Position numbers and translations under genes: made by a program
Part shown: one piece after another, positions 55,511 to 64,000 of the stretch
Numbering within the stretch: the first letter of the stretch is position 1
Layout: each line of letters starts with the position of its first letter
Assembly (NCBI GenBank): GCA_033065855.1
Contig: JAVXUO010002717.1
Span: 186,001 to 250,000, forward strand
Source: Escallonia rubra
Taxonomy: Eukaryota > Streptophyta > Magnoliopsida > Escalloniales > Escalloniaceae
Length of the DNA: 64,000 bases
Reading direction: 5' to 3'
The notes under the pieces: model-generated
What the model was told of the DNA's origin: nothing
What the model saw: the letters and a program-made list of their open reading frames with translations, nothing else
The model's database searches: none

Positions 55511-57460
55511 ATGATGCGAAAGATAAGCACCTTAAAGGCCGGTTTCTTCGTATTCAGAACAGCAGCTATATACCAGCTTCCAATTCCTTGCCGTTTTGCC
55601 TCCACAGTTAAACGCATTAACTCTCGGCCCCCAGACATCCAAACAGTCAACAAAAAAATCACCCATTTGATCCGAACATCTCGATTCCACGAAGCAAGGG
55701 CATTGTTCGACAGCCTAAAGCATAAGAACACAGTAACGTGGAACTCAATGTTAAGCGGGTACGTCAAACGCAGAGAGATGGCCAATGCACGCAACCTATT
55801 CGACGAAATTCCAAAGAGAGACGTCGTATCGTGGAATCTAATGATATTGGGATATATAACGTGTGGGGGTCGATATTTAGATGAGGGAAGGCTTTTGTTT
55901 GATCAAATGCCCGGGAGAGATTTGGTTTCTTGGAATACAATGATCAGTGGGTATGCGAGAAATGGATTGATGGATAAAGCTTTGAGCCTCTTTAGTAGGA
56001 TGGAAGAGAGAAATGTCGTTTCTTGGAACGCGATAATTAGTGGGTTTTTGCAGAATGGCGATGTGAAGAGTGCAATTGAGTTTTTTGATAAGATGCCCGA
56101 GCGGGACGCCGCTTCTTTTAGTGCAGTTGTGTCTGGTCTTATTGATAATGGGGAATCAGATGAGGCTTTGAGGCTTTTACACGAAGGTAGGCGAAAGTGT
56201 GGTGATAAGATAGATTTGGTTCATGCTTATAATACTCTGATTGCTGGGTATAGTAAGAGAGGAAGGGTTGATGATGCTCGACGCCTTTTTGATCAAATAA
56301 GAGGAGATGACTGGAGGTTCAAATGTAATGTGGTTTCGTGGAACACGATGATCATGTGCTATGTGAAGGCAGGAGATATTCTCTCGGCCAGGGAGCTATT
56401 TGACCAAATGATGGAGCGGGACATGTTTTCATGGAATACGTTAATAAGTGGATATATTAGCTCGTTAGATATGAAAGAAGCTTCGAAGTTGTTTCTCAGA
56501 ATTCCAAACCCTGATATAATGTCCTGGAATTTGATGATCTCGGGATTTGCCCAGATGGGTAACATGGAACTAGCTCAAACTTTTTTCGTAAGGATGCCCC
56601 AGAGAAACCAGGTGTCATGGAATTCCATTATAGCAGGGTATGAGGAAAATGCGGACTATGAAGGAGCAATCAAGCTTTTCATTCAGATGCAACGGGAAGG
56701 AGGGAAACCTGATCGACACACTTTCTCTTCACTTCTGAGCGTTTGTGCAGAGTTTGTGGCTCTCCATCTGGGTACGCAGATCCACCAACAGGTCACAAAG
56801 ATCGTGACCCCAGATGTACCACTAAATAACTCCCTCATTACTATGTATGCAAGATGCGGGGTAATTTTAGAAGCAAGGATTGTTTTTGATGAGATGAAAT
56901 TGAGGAAAGATGTGATCTCTTGGAATGCTGTAATTGGTGGCTACGCATCTCATGGATTTGCTGTAGAAGCTCTAGAACTGTTCAGATTAATGAAGCAGCA
57001 TAATGTGAGGCCAACTTATATCACATTTATTTCTGTTTTCAATGCGTGTGCTCATGCTGGCTTGGTGGAACTAGGCCAGATGCATTTCAAGTCCATGGTC
57101 AGTGAATTTGGTATTCAACCAGGGATAGAACACTTTGCTTCTCTTGTGGATATTCTAGGCCGGAATGGGCAAGCAGAGGAGGCAATGGATGTTATTAATC
57201 GTATGCCATTCGAGCCAGATAAGGCTGTGTGGGGTGCACTGTTAGGTGCTTGTAGGTTGCATAACAATGTAAAGTTGGCTCGGGTTGCCGCTGAAGCATT
57301 GATGAGGCTTGAACCAGAAAGTTCTGCCCCATATTTGTTGCTATATAACTTGTATGCTGACATTGGACTAAGGGACGAGGCAACAGAAATCAAGATGCTA
57401 ATGGAGAGGAATAATGTTGGAAAAGAACCAGGGTATAGCATGGTGGACACAAATTCATGA
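55511..57460 (+). CDS. MEF9: PLS-class E-type pentatricopeptide repeat protein, MEF9-like
   Basis: A single uninterrupted frame of 649 codons. The N-terminus (MMRKISTLKAGFFVFRTAAI, then CRFASTVKR) is Arg/Ser-rich and lacks acids, as for a mitochondrial presequence. PPR motifs run from about residue 45 to 560, with the repeating (V/T)(S/T)WN(T/S)MI(S/A)GY phrase at least ten times. The E region follows (MPFEPDKAVWGALLGACRLH, SSAPYLLLYNLYADIGLRDEA) and the protein ends PGYSMVDTNS without a DYW domain. Motif order and wording match Arabidopsis MEF9 (At1g62260), needed for C-to-U editing of mitochondrial nad7; E-type proteins recruit a DYW deaminase in trans. The gene is intronless, as is usual for PPR genes, and shows no damage. 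MEF9 orthology is inferred from memory of the family. Confidence 0.9.
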   Translation: MMRKISTLKAGFFVFRTAAIYQLPIPCRFASTVKRINSRPPDIQTVNKKITHLIRTSRFHEARALFDSLKHKNTVTWNSMLSGYVKRREMANARNLFDEIPKRDVVSWNLMILGYITCGGRYLDEGRLLFDQMPGRDLVSWNTMISGYARNGLMDKALSLFSRMEERNVVSWNAIISGFLQNGDVKSAIEFFDKMPERDAASFSAVVSGLIDNGESDEALRLLHEGRRKCGDKIDLVHAYNTLIAGYSKRGRVDDARRLFDQIRGDDWRFKCNVVSWNTMIMCYVKAGDILSARELFDQMMERDMFSWNTLISGYISSLDMKEASKLFLRIPNPDIMSWNLMISGFAQMGNMELAQTFFVRMPQRNQVSWNSIIAGYEENADYEGAIKLFIQMQREGGKPDRHTFSSLLSVCAEFVALHLGTQIHQQVTKIVTPDVPLNNSLITMYARCGVILEARIVFDEMKLRKDVISWNAVIGGYASHGFAVEALELFRLMKQHNVRPTYITFISVFNACAHAGLVELGQMHFKSMVSEFGIQPGIEHFASLVDILGRNGQAEEAMDVINRMPFEPDKAVWGALLGACRLHNNVKLARVAAEALMRLEPESSAPYLLLYNLYADIGLRDEATEIKMLMERNNVGKEPGYSMVDTNS

Positions 57461-60000
57461 ATGTGTTTTTGCTTTGATTGGAATCAAGTCCTTTAATATC
57501 TGGACTGGGGTGTTGCTGCTGCCTACAGCATTTCCAGTAATTGGTTGTTTGCACAATGTCTCTCGGAACATAGTTTTCAAGTGGGCAGATGGAGCAATCC
57601 TATTTCAGTGGTAGTAAGATGCTTTCAGAGCCTATGGGACGTTGAGATTGTGACAAACACATCAGGTTTACATGACTATGATAACAGGTAAGTAACTGAA
57701 CTATTCTTGGTAGCCTGTAAATTGGCACTTGATTGCTTCAAGATGATTGGTCATTCTTCTTTTCTCCTTTTCTTTTTACTTAAGATATATTTTTTCTTTT
57801 CGTGCAGGCATAGAAAAGGCTTAGTAAAGGTTGTGGCCTTCACTACTAGAGACCAGATTATCTTCCTTATATGTCTTGCCCCTCAATGATACTGTTTCCT
57901 GTTGATAGATTGGTTTTAAGTAGCTCTATTATCTGTGCTTGGTCCTCGTCTCATTATGAATTTTGAGAAAAAAAAGACATGTTTAGCAGGAAATCACATC
58001 AGAAGTTGTTCAAGTTATGGGTTCTACAACTTTTCAGGATATACCTAGCTTCATCAGAGCTCGTGGAGGAAAAAAGAATATGTTGAATACATGTGCACCT
58101 TGCACGTCGCTGTCTTTCATGATGCATTATCTCAAGATTGTCAAATAGATGCGTCGTATATTTCTAGAAATTGACTTTAATGCAGTTAACGTCTAACGGA
58201 CAACAACAGAAGGATTTTCATCCAGCTTTTGTTAGATCACTGTTAGTATCTGGAAGTCATCAGTCCTAGAAAAAAGTTTTTGACAACGGTTTGCTAAGAA
58301 CTTACTATTGGAGGACAACTTTGACTTCCTTTATCATGTTTCCTTCAACAGACTGATTGTCAAGCAATACATATGGAGTTATTGTCCCCCTTAGACTTTC
58401 TGTTAGTGAGTGTTTTGGCTTAATTTTTCTTGAGCTACAGCACTTCTGCTGTTCTACGTGACTCTTCATTTTGTTGACTATTAGTGTTCTAAACTGTTAG
58501 CAATTTCTTTTACAACTTGATGGTCTATCTTCAGCTTCAGTCTCTGCTTGTTAGCCAAGAAGTAGTTTCCTAGACAAAAACGTAGCTTTCGTAGATTTTG
58601 CAGACTACTTTTGTATTAACAGCTTCCTAACTATCTTCTCTGCTGTTCCTTGCTGATAATTGAAGGGCTGGGCTGTGGTGTGGTGTGTGTTAGCTTGTGA
58701 CATACTGGGAGTCTGGGAGTCCCTTCATCAACCTTCTTTACTAAAGAACTTGTAAACACCCCGCTCAAGCTGCCCTTTCCTAAACACTTGGTGAACATCT
58801 ACTAGTTAGTCGTTGTCTCGTCGACACCGTACTTTTTAGTTAATCAATGAGATTATCACAGAGGTTAGTAGTAGGAATTCGTCCAAACAACTTCATATGA
58901 TGTGATTGCAAGGTCCCAGAAATTAATACAATTTTTTGTGGTTTGTGAGAAAATTTATTTTGGTTACCCGGTTTGACAAGCATCATAGACATTATTTTTC
59001 AAATTTAATCTTCACCAATCCTCTTCTACGTCACAGTCAGAAGCTTCACTAGTAGCATAAGGATACTTAACAATTTGATTAAGCAAATCATTTAACAAGA
59101 TAAGTTAAACATTTTGTCTATGTATACTGCCAAGATAGTTTTGTTATTTTTATTTGGTTGGATCGTAGAACAAGATAGACTCGAATATTATTCTAAAACC
59201 TTTACCACTAAGTTGGCTAATGCTGAGCAAGTCACTTCATAACCTTCTACAAAAATTTCATTAATTGAATGTAGTTTCTTACCAACTTCACATTCCCATT
59301 CGATTTTCCGTGAGCTTTACAATGAAAGGTAACGTTTCCGTGAGCTTCTACAAAAAACTTTGTATTGCGATCATAACATTTCATCCATTTTTCTCGTGAT
59401 TTTTGGGCCAGTGTAGCTCCTCACAGTCTGATAGCCGATTAAAATTTGATTGCCGTATGACTCGGCCAGATTCAGTCATTTCTTTGCATAAGAGACTTAA
59501 GCTCCCTCCACACTTTTGTAAAGCTGAATATCTAAATAAAAGATTTGTATTCGCTCCTGCGAGGGGTTTCGGGTGTTGTCCCTGCACAACCCCTTATCCC
59601 TTAATGAGGCCATTGTGTTTGGGCTGAAACTGTCGAGGCTACTAGCAACCCCAAATTTCACGACTTTTTAGTCTTGCATTTGCCTTCAAATACTTTACTT
59701 GATCATGGTATGCAGGCTACCCAAGGTTTAAGAGAACAATGGACTAGATCTGGGGAAGATGTTTAAAGCATATTCTTGTACCTTCCAAGAAGACCCAGTA
59801 GATCACATGTGGAGATATAGTGACTTACACAGCTTGCCCAAATAATAATTCGCCATCGTAGATGGTTTAAACTGATCCACCAGCATAGTTCAAATGCCAA
59901 AAAAGTTAGGAAGACCAAAAATTTTCGAACAAGAAAACAAAAGCTTGAAAGAAATTTGCACTTTTGCTTTTAATGTTTCGATCAATGGAACTTGTTAGCC
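57461..60000. other. 3' flank of the PPR gene and gene-free sequence
   Basis: The 3' UTR should occupy the first few hundred bases. Beyond it I find only short ORFs without domains and no repeat with clear ends. Confidence 0.5.
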
Positions 60001-61117
60001 TTATGGTTGGATCATGTAAGCTTACAATTTATTTTGATGATAACAACACATTAATTGTATCCTAATGTGTGCCTTAAGTGGACTCTTAGCAGGTGTGTTA
60101 AGACTCACCTATGAATACACATTTAAGAAGGTGGATACGAGGATTAGAATCAAAGGATCTTAATGCTATGGTTGAGATGCTAAGAAAGCTTCATCGAGTC
60201 TAATGTCAACGAGTAACAAAGAATGCACAAGCTAAGTTACTTTCAATTGTGATTGATCTTTACTGCCATGTTACAAGTCTTGGTTTGATGCCTGAATTGG
60301 TGACTATGGTCTAAAATGATGTAGGACACCGTGCATTTCATGTCAGTTCATAACCATTAAAACAAATATGTTTCTTAAAAATGGGTGAACTTTGGAGCTA
60401 ACTTATATTTTCTCTAAAACATTTTTGGAGCTAATCTTTTCATGTTTTGATAAATCTTAAACAAAGCAGCGCCTCAATCCGATTTTTTTAAAGGGCGATA
60501 ATGCCCAAAACAAGAAAGTAGTTTTCGTAAGGAAGTGGACTAATGAAGTTGTCTAGTTTTGCTAAAAATCATGTCAAATCTTTCTATAAGGGCTAGATTT
60601 CGTATCCATCCCATGAAAATAATTTGGGGCTTCCTCATACACAATGGAAACCATATTCTAAGCCTTCATGCTCAGAGAAACATCAAGGGTCAATGGTTAA
60701 ACATTTCTCCTTCATCTTTATGATTTTTAATCATTAAGGAGCTTTATTTGATTAACAATGAGCATTCTTCATGTCATAAATTCTCTCTTCTTTCTGTTGT
60801 ACTAGAGTTTTATTTGTACTTATTTTCTTTCAAGAGGGTTTCTTTATACGTAGTTAATCTTTGTAAAAGGATTGTGATCCACGCATGTATTTGTCACATC
60901 ATGGGTGAGATTTGTGGATTCAAGGCTTGTGCTTGGTATAGAAATATCATCAAGTGTTTGTAAGGGCTTTGATATTGACCTGAAAGAAGATTGTTACTAG
61001 TGGATTCTAGTACACTTGCAAGGGACTTCCTTGAAGAGGTGAATGTAGGTTTAAGGTAGTTAAGTCGAACCATTTAAATCTCCTTACCATGTATCTCTAG
61101 CTAAATTCTTTAATAAT
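60001..61117. other. LTR-related sequence in inverted orientation to the LTR at 61118
   Basis: The segment about 60990-61090 (ACTAGTGGATTCTAGTACAC, AGGGACTTCCTTGAAG) is the reverse complement of 61345-61470 in the adjacent LTR (TTCAAGGAAGTCCCTTG, AGAATCCACTAGTA). The block from about 60005 (TTTTGATGATAACAACACAT) resembles sequence next to plant LTRs. It is probably a second, diverged copy of the same family facing the other way. Confidence 0.4.
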
Positions 61118-62453
61118 TGTTGAAACCAAAAAGATAACCCTAGAGGGGGTTGGGTGAATAAGGTTTTAAGACTTCTTTAAAAAATTAACAAGCAATTACT
61201 ACAAACTTAAAGAAATTATGAAGAATACTTAAATAGTTTCAAACAACAAACCTTAAACACAATATCATAAATAAGCAAACTAACCAATCTCAACACAAGA
61301 ATAAAACAATAATGTAAAGAGAGAAGGGTTTAGAAGATACTTGACGCTTGAGATTTAGATGGTTCGGCTCGAATTACCCTCAAGCCTACGTCCACCCCTT
61401 CAAGGAAGTCCCTTGAAAGGTCCTAGAATCCACTAGTATGATCTTTCTTACAGGTCAAGATCGAACCTCTTACAATTCCTTAATGCTATACCCACATCAA
61501 AAACAAGCTTTGACAATCCCAAAGCTCCAAAGCTTGACAACCTCAAGCTTTGATACAAGAAACTTTAGAAGAATTGTGTACAAAGATTCACTCTCAAGAA
61601 GTAGATGCGTACAAGTTTAAGCTTTAGAACAAGAGAGATGAGTGTATGATGACTTATGAAAGTGTATATCTCTCAAATGTAAGCTCACAATAAATGCTCT
61701 CTTGAATTGGATGAGAAAATAATGAAAACCAAGAGAGATTGAACAATTGCTTTGATCTTTGAGTATATGCAAGATAAAAGGGCTTTAAATGCAATTGGTG
61801 AATAAAAACTATGCCCAAAATGAGTTTATATAGTTGTGGAAATTCATATGACCGTTTGGAAGTAGGTAGAACATTTAATGCGCCAAACGGTAAACGCAGT
61901 CGACTGTATTGCACCATTGCAGTCGACTGTATTCCCAAATTAGCTGTTGGAAATTCAAAATTTCCAATTGCAGACGACTGTATTCCAATGCAGTCGACTG
62001 TAATAGGCTACTGGAAGTATTGCAGTCGACTGCATTCCAATGCAGTCGACTGTAACAACTCTCTGCCCAGCTTGCAGTCGACTGCATTCCAATGCAGTCC
62101 ACTGTATTCCAGAAAATACAGTTTTTCCTGTTTTGAAAGTATGAAAAAGTTTATGCATGCAAGGGAAACCTATGGGCAAATTCTAGGTCACAGTCATCGA
62201 TATGATCAACTCTCTATGCCTAGTTACAAAGAAAGGAATTAAAAGCGTTGTAAAAGTCAAACGAAGTATTCTATCTTTGATGCGTTCCGTTGAGTGTCTT
62301 TGATCGATTTGCTCGTCTAATTGTTCGTTTGTATGAGTATGAGGTTGTACCTATTGCTTCATTAACTCAATGCATGTTAGACAACATAATCATCAATGTT
62401 AGTTATCATCAAAATCAAATATAATCCTAGGTTAAATAACCATAGGGTTAACA
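61118..62453 (-). mobile_element. LTR of an LTR retrotransposon (1,336 bp)
   Basis: It starts TGTTGAAACCAAAAAGATAAC and ends AGGGTTAACA. The start is repeated at about 63893 (CTGAAACCAAAAAGATAACCC), where a second copy runs off the window, so the two are read as LTRs about 2.8 kb apart. The orientation is taken from the internal minus-strand ORF. No target duplication can be tested because the right end is missing. Confidence 0.6.
61897..62104. repeat. Cluster of CAGTCGACTG palindromes in the LTR
   Basis: The 10-bp perfect palindrome CAGTCGACTG occurs exactly at 61897, 61920, 61991, 62023, 62043 and 62075, with one-base variants at 61971 (CAGACGACTG) and 62095 (CAGTCCACTG). Spacing alternates around 20-30 and 50-70 bases and most copies are preceded by AATG or TTG. 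Confidence 0.9.
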
Positions 62454-63210
62454 ATCTCTCCCTTTTTTATGATGACAAACATTGATTCAAATAATATGAG
62501 ATATATAAGATAACATACGCAATGAAGCATGACAATCTCAATTTCAATCATTATAAACCATAAGGGGTCATAAGAAGAATCATGACGAAAAGCTGCTCCC
62601 CCTATCTTAAGTAATATAGGCTCCCTCTGTCTCAAGTAATATATGCTCATATCAAATCCAAATCCACACACGCAAATCCACACAAGTATGAATCAACAAT
62701 TTTTCTCCCCTTTTTGACATCATTAAAAAGATCAAGTGTGTGTGTGAAAGTGATCAACATATGTATCCATCCATGGATAATCAATATAGCCAACAAGGGC
62801 ATTCAAACAAGAAAGCGCAAGTACTTGAATAACCATCAAGAGGTGTACCAAGCACATGTAACAAAATAGCACATAAAAAAGAAGCGTAATAAGAATCAGA
62901 TGTGCAGTAAGACAAGCGTGAATCAAAGTGCTAATTGAAAATATCAACCCAAGTTCTAATGCAATGTTACGAGTATCATCCATGACAAGTTTTGGAATAC
63001 ATAAAATAGTTAAAAAGCCTATGCACAAAACACTAACTATGTCCTAACTCCTCAAAGACCTGACAGTGAAGGTGGTGGGTGAAATATGTCCTCCTCGGGA
63101 CACTGAATATCGCAATGATCCTCCATGTGAGAAAGGCGTCGACTGAGCTGACCATGAGCGAGATCCATCCGACTGAAACCGACATGTATCTGATGCTGCA
63201 TCATATCCAA
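62454..63210. other. Internal region of the LTR element, no ORF recognised
   Basis: It starts ATCTCTCCCTTTTTTATGATGAC after the LTR end, a phrase often seen beside plant LTRs of this kind. AT-rich with short ORFs only; no pol motif. Confidence 0.4.
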
Positions 63211-63394
63211 TCATCCAAGGATCGCCTCATATCCGGTAGCAGAGGAACTGGAAGAAGTGCCCCCCTCATGAGTACTCGGCATGACCAACAGAGGTGGATC
63301 ACGATCATTCCCGTCACCAGCATTTCCACGAGCATCAGCATCATCATCATCCTCATCCTCATCCTCATCCTCATCCTCATCCTCATCCTCATCC

Positions 63395-63428
<34 letters not shown>

Positions 63429-63891
63429 TTATGTCAGGCTCGGGCAGAAGTCGGCCACGTCGATCTAAAAGGCCCTTCCTTCGAAAGGTAGAAGAATCGA
63501 GAACCTGATGCCGATTCACCTCAATGTACTCGTCGTGAAGAGGTATATCAAGAGCAAGGAAAATGTGAGTGAGTAAGGGGCCATAGGGTATAGCTAGGGA
63601 TGGATATGATGTGCTCCTAATCATATTCAACATAATGAGACGAGGGAGGTTACCGGAATGAAAGAATGTCAAGAGCTGGACGTCGAGATAAAAAACTAGT
63701 GAAAAACTGTCGGCTCGAGGAATGACATTATGAGCTATGACATGATGAAATAGTCGAGAAATAAGAGGTAAGTCACGTAAGTTAGGCTTGCTTGCAGCCC
63801 TAATGTGACGTCGGTGGAGAGTGTGGTGAAGTTGCTCCTCGATAGAGAATGGTCGGTCAAACCAATGTGATTGATCGACTACGGGTATCAT
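63211..63891 (-). CDS. Retrotransposon ORF with plant-transposon domain and Asp/Glu run
   Basis: The minus-strand frame starts at ATG 63891 (MIPVVDQSHWFDRPFSIEEQ), only a few bases inside the right LTR edge. It reads through LPLISRLFHHVIAHNVIPRA and LPRLIMLNMIRSTSYPSLAI, then SLAIPYGPLLTHIFLALDIP, resembling the putative plant transposon protein domain found in gag-like ORFs of plant LTR elements. From about residue 152 a run of some 36 Asp and Glu residues is encoded by a CAT/CCT microsatellite, followed by a Ser-rich end. No pol is found in the 1.4-kb internal region, so the element is non-autonomous or deleted. The ORF could be one exon of a longer gene. Confidence 0.6.
63338..63430. repeat. 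(CAT)n/(CCTCAT)n microsatellite
   Basis: Compound trinucleotide/hexanucleotide repeat on the plus strand, CAT units at both ends and CCTCAT units in the middle. It is in frame with the overlapping minus-strand ORF and gives alternating Glu-Asp. Confidence 0.95.
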
Positions 63892-64000
63892 CTCTGAAAC
63901 CAAAAAGATAACCCTAAAGGGGGGGTGAATATGATTTTAAGACTACTTTAAAAATTAACAAACAACAAACCTCAATCTCAATAACTTAAATAAGCAAACA
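63892..64000 (-). mobile_element. Second LTR copy, truncated by the window end
   Basis: CTGAAACCAAAAAGATAACC then GGGTGAATATGATTTTAAGAC follow the start of the LTR at 61118 with a few differences and some short deletions. Only about 109 bases are visible. Confidence 0.6.

Overview
This 64 kb window is plant nuclear DNA, almost certainly from a eudicot. Host genes carry short plant-type introns, and the rest is layered retrotransposons, hAT and Mutator-like elements, MITEs and microsatellites. No prokaryotic or organellar architecture is visible. Four host loci are recognisable: (1) the 3' part of an inositol phosphorylceramide glucuronosyltransferase gene (IPUT1/PGSIP6-like, GT8), + strand, exons from 3150 to 23094; (2) an intact nine-exon cytochrome P450 of the CYP87A type, + strand, 40410-42737; (3) an R2R3-MYB gene convergent to it, - strand, 44910 down to 44044, with an in-frame stop before its C-terminal region; (4) an intronless PPR protein of the PLS/E class closely resembling mitochondrial editing factor MEF9, + strand, 55511-57460.

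1-23 kb: an eroded hAT transposase and a LINE remnant lie upstream of or inside the IPUT1-like gene, whose N-terminal exons are not in the window. Two of its introns are very large (10.8 kb and 7.5 kb). The first holds a broken Ac-like hAT transposase, a foldback element with two ~504-bp inverted arms, and a 2.17-kb solo LTR made largely of GC-rich tandem repeats. The second holds a GCGCCTAGGCGC-type MITE and a 1,112-bp non-autonomous hAT element with an 8-bp target duplication.

23-40 kb: a 165-bp Mutator-type MITE with an exact 9-bp target duplication, then a nearly complete 10.8-kb Ty3/Gypsy element of the Tat lineage (dual RNase H). Its LTRs differ at 4 of 444 positions and it has a GTATC target duplication. 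Between pol and the 3' LTR it carries an antisense gene of three spliceable exons. That gene is bracketed on both sides by tandem arrays built on the same palindromic core. A ~1-kb tandem duplication with SINE-like inserts follows, just upstream of the P450 gene.

45-55 kb: nested TIR elements, a copia-type LTR split by a 1,111-bp hAT element, a decayed Del/Tekay-like Gypsy element cut off inside its reverse transcriptase and joined to an LTR fragment related to the solo LTR at 11.8-13.9 kb, and a 229-bp hAT MITE. 57-64 kb: gene-free sequence, then an LTR element (LTR 61118-62453, second copy running off the window end) with an antisense-strand ORF containing a microsatellite-encoded Asp/Glu run and an LTR cluster of CAGTCGACTG palindromes.

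The host genes show no functional clustering. The most distinctive structure is the antisense gene plus paired palindromic arrays inside the Tat element. Family assignments rest on reading motifs by eye; no database search was possible.
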